The notes below the pieces were generated by a model, which was not told the DNA's origin, searched no databases, and was given only the letters and a program-made list of their open reading frames with translations. The position numbers and the translations under genes were made by a program. From Oscillospiraceae bacterium (GTDB lineage Bacteria > Bacillota_A > Clostridia > Oscillospirales > Oscillospiraceae): a stretch of DNA of 64,000 bases. Below are positions 51,921-60,525 of this stretch, in pieces. How positions within the stretch are numbered: position 1 is the first letter of the stretch; every line of letters starts with the position of its first letter. The DNA is taken from NCBI GenBank assembly GCA_015067895.1, contig SVLP01000002.1, positions 62,001 through 126,000 of the forward strand, given 5' to 3'.

Positions 51921-52546
51921 TCCGACGCATCATCACCATCAACAAAGAAAAATGCAACGGCTGCGGCCTCTGCGCCTCCGCATGTCATGAGGGTGCCATC
52001 GGCATCGTCGACGGCAAGGCCGCACTCCTGCGGGAGGATTACTGCGACGGTCTGGGCGACTGCCTGCCCGCCTGCCCCATGAACGCCATCTCCTTCGAGG
52101 AGCGGGAGGCCCCAGCCTATGACGAGGCCGCTGTCCTGGCCGCAAAGAAGGACGCCCCACCCGCCAAGCCCGTCAGCGTCCCCAGCCAGCTGCGCAATTT
52201 CCCGGTTCAGATCAAGCTGGCGCCCCCCAACGCGCCCTATTTCGACGGTGCTGACCTGCTCATCGCCGCCGACTGCACGGCCTTTGCCTACGGCAATTTC
52301 CACCACGCCTTCATGACCAACCGGGTCACTCTGATCGGCTGCCCCAAGCTCGACGGCGTGAACTACGCCGAGAAGCTCGCCCAGATCTTCCGGCACAATG
52401 ACATCCGCAGCGTCACCGTCACCCGCATGACCGTGCCCTGCTGCGGCGGCCTGCCCTTCGCGGTGAAGAACGCCATCGCCATGAGCGGCAAGGACATCCC
52501 GCTGCACATCGTCACCATCACTCCCAACGGGGAGATCGTCAGATAA
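51917..52546 (+). CDS. Ferredoxin-domain protein, candidate Hcp electron donor
   Basis: A 209-residue protein. The N-terminal part is a 2x[4Fe-4S] ferredoxin (CNGCGLCASACHEGAI and CDGLGDCLPACPMNAI, the latter with altered spacing). A C-terminal domain (about 90-209) carries ADCTAFAYGNFH, LIGCPKLDG and TVPCCGG. It is in the same operon between the zinc-ribbon gene and hcp, so it probably donates electrons to Hcp in place of Hcr. It overlaps the previous gene by four bases. Confidence 0.8.
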   Translation: MIRRIITINKEKCNGCGLCASACHEGAIGIVDGKAALLREDYCDGLGDCLPACPMNAISFEEREAPAYDEAAVLAAKKDAPPAKPVSVPSQLRNFPVQIKLAPPNAPYFDGADLLIAADCTAFAYGNFHHAFMTNRVTLIGCPKLDGVNYAEKLAQIFRHNDIRSVTVTRMTVPCCGGLPFAVKNAIAMSGKDIPLHIVTITPNGEIVR

Positions 52547-52559
52547 AGGAGGGGCATTG

Positions 52560-54143
52560 ATGTTTTGCTTTCAGTGTGAGCAGACCGCGAAATGCAGCGG
52601 CTGCACGGGAAAAATGGGCGTCTGCGGGAAGTCCGCCGATACCGCCGAGCTCCAGGACAAGCTGACCGGAGCCCTCATCGGCCTGGCCCGGGCCACCGAT
52701 GGAAACGAGCACCTGATCTCGGAGCGCTCTACTGCCGTCGTCATCGAGGGTCTATTCGCCACCCTCACCAATGTCAACTTCGACAACGCCGCCCTGGCAC
52801 GGTTGATGAAGCGGGTGGAGGAGGAAAAACAGCAGCTGGTACCCGAATGCTTCCGCTGTGCCTCCCCCTGCGGACGGAACAGCGATTACGATATGAACGA
52901 CCTGTGGAACGCCCATGAGGACATCCGGAGCCTGAAGTCCCTGATCCTCTTTGGCATCCGCGGGATGGCCGCCTACGCCTACCATGCCGCCGTCCTGGGC
53001 TATCACGACGAGACCGTCGACCGCTTTCTCTACAAGGCCCTGAACGCCATCGGCATGGACGATTACGGCATGAATGAGCTGCTGCCCATCGTCCTGGAGG
53101 TCGGCGAAGTGAACCTCAAGTGCATGGCGCTGCTGGATAAAGCCAATACCGAGGTTTTCGGCCACCCGGAACCCACCGCCGTCAGCCTGACCGTCGAGAA
53201 GGGCCCCTTCATCGTCATCACCGGTCATGACCTGTATGATCTCAAGCTCCTGCTGGAGCAGACGGCAGGGAAGGTCATCAACATCTACACCCACGGCGAG
53301 ATGCTCCCCGCCCACGCTTACCCGGAGCTGAAGAAATACCCCCATCTCAAAGGCAATTTCGGCACCGCCTGGCAGAACCAGCAGAAGGAATTTGCCAGCC
53401 TGCCCGCGCCCATCCTCTTCACCACCAACTGTCTCATGCCCCCGAAGTCCGGCTATGCCGACCGGGTCTTCACCACCGAGCTGGTGGGCTTCCCCGGTAT
53501 TCCCCATGTCGCCAAGGACTTCACCCCCGTCATCGAAAAGGCCCTGGAGCTGGGCGGCTTCGACCGGGACGTGACCTTCCCCGGCATCAACGGCGGTGAG
53601 ACGGTCATGACCGGCTTCGCCCGGAACGCCGTACTGAATGTGGCGGAAACCGTCGTTGACGCAGTCAAGTCCGGCGCCATCCGCCATTTCTTCCTGGTGG
53701 GCGGCTGCGACGGTGCGCGTCCGGGCCGGAACTACTACACCGACTTCGTCAGGCAGACCCCCGCCGACACGGTGGTGCTGACCCTGGCCTGCGGCAAGTA
53801 CCGGTTCCACGATCTCGACCTCGGTACCATCGGCGGCCTGCCCAGACTTCTGGACATCGGCCAGTGCAACGATGCCTACTCCGCCATCCAGATCGCGGTG
53901 GCCCTCGCCGATGCCTTCGGCTGCGGTGTCAACGACCTGCCCCTGTCCATGATCCTGAGCTGGTATGAGCAGAAGGCCGTCTGCATCCTGCTGACTCTGC
54001 TCCACCTGGGGATCAAGAATATCCGCTTGGGCCCCACGCTCCCGGCCTTCCTGTCGCCGGGTGTCACCGCCTTCCTGGTGGAGAAATTCGGCATCGCTCC
54101 CATCACGACCCCCGAAGCGGATCTGGAGGCCATCCTGGGCTGA
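52560..54143 (+). CDS. hcp: Hybrid-cluster protein (hydroxylamine reductase/NO reductase)
   Basis: A 527-residue Hcp. The N-terminal Cys set FCFQCEQTAKCSGCTGKMGVCGK binds the [4Fe-4S] cluster, and the hybrid cluster ligands are in the C-terminal half (FTTNCLMPP, VGGCDGARPGRNYY, LACGKYRF and the following Glu/His). It reduces NO/hydroxylamine and is tied to nitrosative stress. The ATG at 52560 follows GGAGGGG; a TTG three bases earlier is less likely. Third gene of the operon. Confidence 0.95.
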   Translation: MFCFQCEQTAKCSGCTGKMGVCGKSADTAELQDKLTGALIGLARATDGNEHLISERSTAVVIEGLFATLTNVNFDNAALARLMKRVEEEKQQLVPECFRCASPCGRNSDYDMNDLWNAHEDIRSLKSLILFGIRGMAAYAYHAAVLGYHDETVDRFLYKALNAIGMDDYGMNELLPIVLEVGEVNLKCMALLDKANTEVFGHPEPTAVSLTVEKGPFIVITGHDLYDLKLLLEQTAGKVINIYTHGEMLPAHAYPELKKYPHLKGNFGTAWQNQQKEFASLPAPILFTTNCLMPPKSGYADRVFTTELVGFPGIPHVAKDFTPVIEKALELGGFDRDVTFPGINGGETVMTGFARNAVLNVAETVVDAVKSGAIRHFFLVGGCDGARPGRNYYTDFVRQTPADTVVLTLACGKYRFHDLDLGTIGGLPRLLDIGQCNDAYSAIQIAVALADAFGCGVNDLPLSMILSWYEQKAVCILLTLLHLGIKNIRLGPTLPAFLSPGVTAFLVEKFGIAPITTPEADLEAILG

Positions 54144-54172
54144 GTGTGCATAGATCCCGTCTGTCTGGAAAT

Positions 54173-54197
54173 AATGACCTCAGAAAGTGAGGTCATT
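54173..54197 (+). promoter_or_regulatory. Hairpin that sequesters the Mn-catalase ribosome site
   Basis: Perfect ten-base stem AATGACCTCA/TGAGGTCATT with loop GAAAG. The 3' arm holds the likely ribosome site (GAGGT) three to four bases from the ATG at 54201. It lacks a T run, so it is not a standard terminator. Confidence 0.5.
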
Positions 54198-54200
54198 CCT

Positions 54201-54881
54201 ATGTTCAAACACGAAAAGCTTCTCTTCGAGCCTGTAGAGGTGGAACGTCCCAATCCCCAGTACGCCGCTCTTTTGCAGGAGCAGCTGGGCGGAGCCAACG
54301 GCGAGCTGAAGGCCGCCATGCAGTACCTGTCCCAGAGCTTCCGCATCAAGGATCCCGGGATCAAGGATCTCTTTCTGGACATCGCCGCCGAGGAGCTGAG
54401 CCACATGGAGATGGTGGCCCAGACCATCCATCTTCTGAACGGCCACGATGTCGACGCCGCAGAAGTCCCCGCCGGGGAGATCCAGACCCATGTGCTGATG
54501 GGCCTGAATCCGGGGCTCATCAACGCCTCCGGCTATTCCTGGACGGGGGATTATGTCTCCGTCACCGGGGATCTGTGTGCCGATCTGCTGAGCAACATCG
54601 CCTCGGAGCAGCGGGCCAAGGTGGTCTATGAGTACCTCTACCGCCAGATCCACGACAAAAAGGTGCGCAAGACCATCGATTTCCTGCTGAACCGGGAGGA
54701 AGCCCACAACGCCATGTTCCGGGAGGCCTTCAACCGTGTCCAGAAGACCGGCTCCAACCGGGATTTCGGCACCACCAAGGCGGCGAAGATGTATTTCAGT
54801 CTCTCCGAGCCGTCACCGGAGGGCTCGCCCTTCTCCGATGTCAAGGTCGATCCGCCCTCCTTCAAAAACGGAAAGCCTTGA
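54201..54881 (+). CDS. Manganese catalase family protein
   Basis: A 226-residue ferritin-like di-manganese catalase. The ligands expected in the family are visible in GELKAAMQY (E35), AEELSHME (E65, H68), ASEQRAKVVYEY and NREEAHNAMF. It disproportionates H2O2 without heme, a useful trait for an anaerobe. The family includes spore-coat CotJC, but no cotJA/B genes are near. The start ATG at 54201 follows GAGGT inside a hairpin. A promoter for the next operon begins at its stop codon. Confidence 0.87.
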   Translation: MFKHEKLLFEPVEVERPNPQYAALLQEQLGGANGELKAAMQYLSQSFRIKDPGIKDLFLDIAAEELSHMEMVAQTIHLLNGHDVDAAEVPAGEIQTHVLMGLNPGLINASGYSWTGDYVSVTGDLCADLLSNIASEQRAKVVYEYLYRQIHDKKVRKTIDFLLNREEAHNAMFREAFNRVQKTGSNRDFGTTKAAKMYFSLSEPSPEGSPFSDVKVDPPSFKNGKP

Positions 54882-54905
54882 CATCCGTCCGGAATCGGGT
54901 ATAAT
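54878..54905 (+). promoter_or_regulatory. Promoter of the nitrogenase-like/Hyd operon
   Basis: Perfect TTGACA (54878-54883), 16-base spacer and perfect TATAAT (54900-54905). It overlaps the end of the Mn-catalase gene. About 165 bases of leader follow before the first start codon. Confidence 0.8.
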
Positions 54906-54919
54906 GAAAGTGTCACTGA

Positions 54920-55055
54920 TCTGACGCCGAAATCACGCATTGAGGGGAAAGATTCAGCTTTCAAACAAATACCCTCCGCCTGTTGTCACAGGCGGTCACT
55001 GTGCATTTGCGGAAGCTGCATCCATCACCCGGATGCAGCTTCATTTTTTCATTTC
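54920..55055 (+). ncRNA. Structured leader with intrinsic terminator (candidate riboswitch)
   Basis: After the promoter the leader can fold into a nested pair (GAGGG/CCCTC enclosing GAAAG/CTTTC), a hairpin CCGCCTG/CAGGCGG and an outer CGCA/TGCG closure. The terminator GAAGCTGCATCC/GGATGCAGCTTC with TTTTTT follows (about 55010-55050). The ribosome site of the next gene lies 4-10 bases after it. An aptamer plus terminator is the form of a transcription-off/on switch. The class (perhaps Moco/Tuco-like) is a guess. Confidence 0.6.
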
Positions 55056-55068
55056 AGGAGGAATCCCC

Positions 55069-55311
55069 ATGGAAACCAGAGTCGCAGTCATCAGCATCAT
55101 CATCGAGAACCCCGCCTCCGTCCAGGCCATGAACGAGCTGCTGCACCAATACAGCGAGTACATCATCGGCCGCATGGGCATCCCGTACCGCGCCAAAGGC
55201 ATCAACATCATCTGCGTCGCCATGGACGCGCCCCAGGACAAGATCAACGCCCTCTCCGGCAAGATCGGCAAGCTCGACGGCGTCAGCTCCAAGGCCGCCT
55301 ACTCCAAGTGA
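55069..55311 (+). CDS. TM1266-type putative iron-hydrogenase-system regulator
   Basis: An 80-residue ferredoxin-fold-like protein of the TM1266 family, named for its link to [FeFe]-hydrogenase genes. Core signature: TRVAVISIIIENPASVQAMNELLHQYSEYIIGRMGIPYRAKGINII. Role in the family is inferred from context only; it may sense the cofactor. The ATG at 55069 follows AGGAGG. It starts the operon, and a second copy of the domain is fused to the ATPase two genes on. Confidence 0.85.
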   Translation: METRVAVISIIIENPASVQAMNELLHQYSEYIIGRMGIPYRAKGINIICVAMDAPQDKINALSGKIGKLDGVSSKAAYSK

Positions 55312-55315
55312 TGCC

Positions 55316-56314
55316 ATGAAGACGGGAAAGCTCAGCACCAGATGGTGCATCATCCTGATCCTCCTGCCGCTCCTTACGGGCCTTGTGTGCCTGTGCATCG
55401 GCCGCATCTGGATCACCCCTGCGGAGGTCTTCTCCGCCCTGCTGGGAAGCGCGAATGTCCCGGCTCTGACCGCCATGACCGTCTGGAACCTGCGGCTGCC
55501 CCGGATCCTGCTGGCCGCCCTGGCCGGTGCGGGACTCTCTGCCGCCGGCTGCGCCTTCCAGAGTCTCTTTGCCAACCCCCTGGCCACACCGGACACCCTG
55601 GGCGTCGCCAGCGGCGCCAGCTTCGGTGCGGCTCTGGGCCTGCTGCTGGGGTATAACATGATCGGCGTACAGCTTCTGTCGCTGGTCATGGGTGCAGCTG
55701 CTGTGGCCCTGACCTGGCTTGCGGGCTCCGGTAAACAGCGGGGCTTAAGCACCATCGTCCTGTCGGGCATCATGATGGGCTCCCTGTTCACCGCCCTGGT
55801 GTCCCTGACCAAATTCGTGGCCGATGAGGAATCCCAGCTGCCCGCCATCACCTACTGGCTCATGGGCGGTCTGGATCACGCATCCTATGAAAATCTCCTG
55901 CTGGGCGCGCCGCCCATTATCCTGGGCATCGTGACCCTGCTCCTGCTGCGCTGGCGGATGAATCTGCTGCCCCTGAGTGAGGACGAAGCCCGCTCCTCCG
56001 GCGTCAACATCCTGGTCCTTCGCATCGTCACCGTCGTCTGCGCCACCATGATGACCGCCTCCTGCGTCAGCATGTGCGGACAAGTGGGCTGGGTGGGTCT
56101 GCTGATCCCCCACATGTGCCGGATGAAATTCGGCAGCAACCACCTGTCGCTGGTGCCCGCCTCGGTCAGTCTGGGCGCGGCGTTCCTGATCGTGGTGGAC
56201 ACCGTGGCCCGCAGTGCCTCCGCCCAGGAGATCCCCATCTCCATCCTCACCGCCATCATCGGAGCGCCCTTCTTCATCCTCCTGATGCGCAGAAGCGGGG
56301 GGTGGCAGCTGTGA
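55316..56314 (+). CDS. FecC/D-type ABC transporter permease
   Basis: A 332-residue membrane permease with nine to ten helices, typical of BtuC/FecCD importers (GLSAAGCAFQSLFANPLATPDTLGVASGASFGAALGLLLG, GGLIPHMCR-type GWVGLLIPHMCRMKFGSNH). It moves a chelated metal or corrinoid-type compound inward. It starts four bases after the TM1266 stop. Its stop overlaps the GTG start of the ATPase gene. The substrate is unknown. Confidence 0.9.
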   Translation: MKTGKLSTRWCIILILLPLLTGLVCLCIGRIWITPAEVFSALLGSANVPALTAMTVWNLRLPRILLAALAGAGLSAAGCAFQSLFANPLATPDTLGVASGASFGAALGLLLGYNMIGVQLLSLVMGAAAVALTWLAGSGKQRGLSTIVLSGIMMGSLFTALVSLTKFVADEESQLPAITYWLMGGLDHASYENLLLGAPPIILGIVTLLLLRWRMNLLPLSEDEARSSGVNILVLRIVTVVCATMMTASCVSMCGQVGWVGLLIPHMCRMKFGSNHLSLVPASVSLGAAFLIVVDTVARSASAQEIPISILTAIIGAPFFILLMRRSGGWQL

Positions 56315-57396
56315 ATCTGACGGTGCAACATGGTACATTTTATTATCACAAGGACACAAGCATCTTCCGCGATGTAAATTTCTCCGTGGACAGCGGCGAG
56401 ATCCTGGCGATCCTGGGCCCCAACGGCGCGGGCAAGACCACGCTGCTGCGCTGCATCACCGGCATGCTCAAATGGCGCAGCGGAGAAAGCCTGCTGGACG
56501 GCGAGCCCATCGGTGCCTTACCCGCCCGGAAGCTCTGGAGCCGTATGGCCTACGTGCCCCAGGCCAAATCCGTCTCCTCTGCCTACACCGCCTTCGAGAC
56601 GGTGCTCCTTGGCCGGAGCAGCCACCTGAGTGCCTTCGCCGCGCCGGGCAAGGCCGATTTGGAAAAAGCGAAGGAAGCCATGGAATTGCTGGGCATCGCC
56701 CACCTGATGGACAAGAAATGCTCCGCCATCAGCGGCGGCGAGCTGCAGATGGTGCTCATCGCCCGGGCCCTGGCAGCGGAGCCGAAGGTGCTGATCCTGG
56801 ACGAGCCGGAGTCCAATCTGGATTTCCGGAATCAGCTGGTGGTTCTGGCCGCCATCTCCCATCTGGCGGCCAGGGGCATGACCTGCATTTTCAACACCCA
56901 TTATCCCGCCCACGCCCTTCAGCGTGCGGACAAAGCACTGCTGCTGAGCAGGGGAGGGGACTACGTGTTCGGCAGCACCGCATCTGTGGTCACCGAGGAG
57001 AACATCCGGAGCGCCTTCGGTGTAGACGCGGTCATCGGCGAGGTGGAGACACCGGAAAGTGTCCTGAAAAACGTCATTCCCCTCCAGATCGCCGGTACCC
57101 GTCAGACCAGTCCCCGTCCCGACAGCCGCAGCATCGCCACCATCACCATCATCGCGTCTTCCAATCACATGTCCAACCGGATCAACGGCCTGCTCCATGA
57201 GTACGGTGACATGATCGTGGGCCGCATGGGCATGCCCTACCGGGAGTGCGGGCTTTTCCTAATCACCGTCACCCTGGACGGCAGCCGGGAACGGATCCTG
57301 GAGCTCGGCCAAAGGCTGACGATCCTGCCGGACGTCAGCATCAAAACCACCTTTGCAAGGGGCGATTTCGATGCCCCGGAGGGAGGAACCCAATGA
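56311..57396 (+). CDS. ABC importer ATPase fused to a TM1266 domain
   Basis: A 361-residue protein. The ABC domain (about 1-245) has Walker A GPNGAGKTT (36-44), signature ISGGELQMVLIARAL and Walker B VLILDEPESNLD. From residue 274 a complete TM1266-type domain follows (SIATITIIASSNHMSNRINGLLHEYGDMIVGRMGMPYREC). The two parts are in one uninterrupted frame with GTG at 56311 and GGGGGGTGG before it. The fusion suggests that transport is gated by, or reports to, the same sensor as the first gene. Confidence 0.88.
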   Translation: MNLTVQHGTFYYHKDTSIFRDVNFSVDSGEILAILGPNGAGKTTLLRCITGMLKWRSGESLLDGEPIGALPARKLWSRMAYVPQAKSVSSAYTAFETVLLGRSSHLSAFAAPGKADLEKAKEAMELLGIAHLMDKKCSAISGGELQMVLIARALAAEPKVLILDEPESNLDFRNQLVVLAAISHLAARGMTCIFNTHYPAHALQRADKALLLSRGGDYVFGSTASVVTEENIRSAFGVDAVIGEVETPESVLKNVIPLQIAGTRQTSPRPDSRSIATITIIASSNHMSNRINGLLHEYGDMIVGRMGMPYRECGLFLITVTLDGSRERILELGQRLTILPDVSIKTTFARGDFDAPEGGTQ

Positions 57397-58448
57397 CCAA
57401 CCTTGAACGCATCGACCTGCTGCACCAGACCCACCGATTGGATGCATCCGACTGGGAGCAGCTCTTCGAAACCTATACCCCCGAAGACTTCCAATATGCC
57501 ATGACCCTGGCCCGTCAGATCACCGATGAACATTTCGGCAAGCGCATCTACTTCCGGGGCATCGTGGAATTCACCAACATCTGCAAAAACGACTGCTATT
57601 ACTGCGGCATCCGCTGCTCCAATCACAATGTCATCCGTTACCGGCTGACCGAGGAGGACATCCTCCGCTGCTGCGCCGAGGGCTACGAGGCGGGCTTCCG
57701 CACCTTTGTCCTCCAGGGCGGCGAGGACGGCTGGTTCAATGACGGGCGGATGTGCGCCATCGTCCGGGCCGTCAAAGCGCGCTGGCCGGACTGCGCCGTG
57801 ACACTCTCTCTGGGCGAGCGGAGCCGGGAGTCGTACCAGGCCCTCTATGATGCCGGTGCTGACCGGTATCTGCTGCGCCATGAGACGGCGGACGATGCCC
57901 ATTACGCCCGTCTCCATCCCACCAACCAGTCTCTGGAGAATCGGCTTCGCTGCCTGAGAGACCTGAAGGACATCGGCTATCAGACCGGCTGCGGCATCAT
58001 GGTCGGCTCACCCGGACAGTCTGCCGCGACCCTTGCAAAGGACATGGTCTTCATGCAGGAGTTTCAGCCCCAGATGGTGGGCGTCGGCCCCTTCCTGCCC
58101 CATACCGACACTCCCTTCCGGGACGAGCAGCCCGGAAGCGTGGAGCTGACCCTCTTCATCCTGGCGCTCTGCCGCATCATGCTTCCCCGGGTACTGATGC
58201 CCTCCACCACAGCCCTGGGCACGGCAGGGGAGGATGGCCGGATGCAGGGCATCCTGGCGGGCTGCAACGTCATCATGCCGAATCTGTCCCCTCTGGAGGT
58301 TCGGAAGAAGTATATGCTCTATGACAACAAGGCCGGTACCGACCTGACCGCAGAGCAGGGCATCGCCCTCCTGCGGCGGCAGATGGAGTCCATCGGCTAT
58401 GAGGTGGTCGTCGGTCGGGGCGACTACGGAAAGGAGAAGGAATCATGA
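57393..58448 (+). CDS. hydE: [FeFe]-hydrogenase maturase HydE-like radical SAM enzyme
   Basis: A 351-residue radical SAM protein. The cluster motif C64xxxC68xxC71 lies in [17 protein letters not shown] and barrel features follow: [65 protein letters not shown]. All are characteristic of HydE rather than biotin synthase or PylB. HydE acts on the Fe-Cys complex in H-cluster assembly. The ATG at 57393 follows GGGAGGA and overlaps the ATPase stop. Here it lies directly before a nifH-like gene. Confidence 0.92.
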   Translation: MTNLERIDLLHQTHRLDASDWEQLFETYTPEDFQYAMTLARQITDEHFGKRIYFRGIVEFTNICKNDCYYCGIRCSNHNVIRYRLTEEDILRCCAEGYEAGFRTFVLQGGEDGWFNDGRMCAIVRAVKARWPDCAVTLSLGERSRESYQALYDAGADRYLLRHETADDAHYARLHPTNQSLENRLRCLRDLKDIGYQTGCGIMVGSPGQSAATLAKDMVFMQEFQPQMVGVGPFLPHTDTPFRDEQPGSVELTLFILALCRIMLPRVLMPSTTALGTAGEDGRMQGILAGCNVIMPNLSPLEVRKKYMLYDNKAGTDLTAEQGIALLRRQMESIGYEVVVGRGDYGKEKES

Positions 58449-59209
58449 TAAAGCTCGCAGTTTACGGCAAAGGCGGCATCGGCAAGTCCACCACCGTCTC
58501 CAACCTCTCGGCGGCCCTCAGCGACCTGGGCTACAGGGTCATGCAGATCGGCTGCGACCCCAAGGCCGATTCCACAGTCAGTCTCCACGGCAAGGGAAAC
58601 ATCAACACCGTCCTGGAGCTGGTACGCACCCGGAAAAACGACTTCACCCTCGACGACATGGTGACCGTCGGCTACGGCGGGGTCATCTGCGTTGAGGCCG
58701 GAGGCCCCACGCCGGGTCTCGGCTGCGCGGGCCGGGGCATCATCGCCGCATTGGAAAAGCTGGCGGAAAAGGGAGCCTACGAAACCTACCAGCCCGATGT
58801 GGTCATCTACGATGTGCTGGGCGATGTGGTCTGCGGCGGCTTCTCCATGCCCATGCGCAGCGGCTACGCCGATAAGGTCTTCGTCATCACCTCCGGCGAG
58901 AACATGGCCATCCACGCCGCCGCCAACATCGCCATGGCCGTGGAGAACTTCAAGGGCCGGGGCTACGCCCAGCTGGGCGGCCTGATCCTGAACCGCCGCA
59001 ATGTCAAAAACGAGGACGCCAAGGTGCAGGAGCTGGCAGACGACATCCATTCCAGCGTGATCGCGACCCTGAGCCGCAGCGACACCGTTCAGGAGGCCGA
59101 GGAGCTGGGCAAGACCGTCATCGAGGCCTTCCCGGAAAGCGAAATGGCAGGGGAGTACCGCCGTTTGGCGAAGACCCTGCTGGTGGTTTGCGGGGTGGAG
59201 CCATGCTGA
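58445..59209 (+). CDS. NifH-like iron protein (nitrogenase reductase family)
   Basis: A 254-residue P-loop dimer ATPase. Walker [10 protein letters not shown] (8-16), the [11 protein letters not shown] switch, the [4Fe-4S] ligands Cys94 ([12 protein letters not shown], with the Arg97 of the ADP-ribosylation site) and Cys130 ([12 protein letters not shown]) are all kept. It should pass electrons with ATP hydrolysis to the following two proteins. It overlaps hydE by four bases. NifH, BchL, CfbC and MarH-like proteins share these motifs, so function depends on the partner. Confidence 0.92.
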   Translation: MIKLAVYGKGGIGKSTTVSNLSAALSDLGYRVMQIGCDPKADSTVSLHGKGNINTVLELVRTRKNDFTLDDMVTVGYGGVICVEAGGPTPGLGCAGRGIIAALEKLAEKGAYETYQPDVVIYDVLGDVVCGGFSMPMRSGYADKVFVITSGENMAIHAAANIAMAVENFKGRGYAQLGGLILNRRNVKNEDAKVQELADDIHSSVIATLSRSDTVQEAEELGKTVIEAFPESEMAGEYRRLAKTLLVVCGVEPC

Positions 59210-60525
59210 AGCGTGTGACCGCACCCAAGGTGCTCCCCGGCATCCCCATCCGGGATGCCCAGTTCCCATCCCCATTTCCCTCGGGATTGGAGTACGCATC
59301 CCCCGCCCGGGGCATGTGGAACATCGTCCACACGGGTATGCTGATCCCCGAGGCCCACGAGATCTTCGTCTGCGCCGCCAGCTGCCTTCGGGGCGTTGTC
59401 CTCACCGCCGCCGAGCTGGGTGCCAGCCACCGGTTCTCCACCGTGGAGATCCGGGAGGAGAACCTCCTGAACGGCGACATGGAGGAGCTGGTCATCGACG
59501 GCGTCAGCGACATTCTGGAAAAGCTCCCTGTCCGTCCCCCGGTGGTGCTGGTCTACACCAGCTGCGTCCACCATTTCGCGGGCTGTGATCTGGATATGAT
59601 CTATTCAGAGCTCCGCGCCCGCTTCCCGGATACGGATTTCGTGGACTGCTACATGAACCCCATCATGCGAAAATCCGGCCTGACCCCCGACCAGCTCATG
59701 CGCACCCGGCTCTACCAGCCCCTGAAACAGCGTCCCATCCGCACAGATGCCGTCGCCATCATCGGCAGTGACCTGCCTTTGGATGAAGATTCCGACCTGA
59801 TGCAGCTTCTGCGCGGAGCTGAGCTCAAAGTCCATGAGATCACCTCCTGCAAGACCTACGCCGAGTATCAGGAAATGGCCGAGAGCCGCATCTACATCTC
59901 CCGTTACCCCTCGGCCAAGGCGGGCGGCGACATGCTTGCAGCCCGTCTGGGCGGTCAGCACTGCTATGTGCCTTTCAGCTTCGACTATGACGAGATCGAA
60001 GCCGGACTGAACCACCTGTCCGCCGTCCTCGGCATCGTACCGCCCGACTTTTCTGGAAAGCGGGAGCAGTGCCGCGCCGCGCTGGCCAAGACCCTGGCCC
60101 TGCTGGGCGATGTCCCCATCGCCATCGACTATACCTACTGCCCCCGGCCCCTGGGGCTTGCAAGGCTGCTGCTGGAGGCGGGCTTCAACGTACAGCGGGT
60201 CTATCTCGACACCGTCACCGGCGAGGAAAAGGCCGCCTTTGATGTCCTCAAGGAACGTTTCCCGGAGCTGATGCTCTATCCCACCGTCCACGCCGGGATG
60301 CGGTTCCATGCAGAAAAGGAGCCCGCCCGGTTCCTGGCCATCGGCCAGAAGGCCGCCCATTTCTGCAATACCCCCCACTTCGTCAATGTGGTGGAGGGCG
60401 GCGGTATGCTGGGCTATCAGGCCGTCCTCAAAACCCTTGCACTGATGCGGGAAGCATATCTTGAAGAAAAACCCATGCGGGATCTGATCCAGATCAAGGG
60501 CATGGGCTGCGGAGGCTGCGTATGA
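59203..60525 (+). CDS. NifD-like component 1 subunit (nitrogenase-like)
   Basis: A 440-residue oxidoreductase/nitrogenase component 1-type protein. Cys57 and Cys61 (FVCAASC), Cys121 and Cys128 ([12 protein letters not shown]) are candidates for a cluster like the P-cluster, and Cys216 lies in [17 protein letters not shown], a typical block of this superfamily. It ends GMGCGGCV, adding C436 and C439. It is too divergent to call NifD. Group IV (uncharacterised) is more likely. The ATG at 59203 overlaps nifH-like. Confidence 0.85.
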   Translation: MLKRVTAPKVLPGIPIRDAQFPSPFPSGLEYASPARGMWNIVHTGMLIPEAHEIFVCAASCLRGVVLTAAELGASHRFSTVEIREENLLNGDMEELVIDGVSDILEKLPVRPPVVLVYTSCVHHFAGCDLDMIYSELRARFPDTDFVDCYMNPIMRKSGLTPDQLMRTRLYQPLKQRPIRTDAVAIIGSDLPLDEDSDLMQLLRGAELKVHEITSCKTYAEYQEMAESRIYISRYPSAKAGGDMLAARLGGQHCYVPFSFDYDEIEAGLNHLSAVLGIVPPDFSGKREQCRAALAKTLALLGDVPIAIDYTYCPRPLGLARLLLEAGFNVQRVYLDTVTGEEKAAFDVLKERFPELMLYPTVHAGMRFHAEKEPARFLAIGQKAAHFCNTPHFVNVVEGGGMLGYQAVLKTLALMREAYLEEKPMRDLIQIKGMGCGGCV

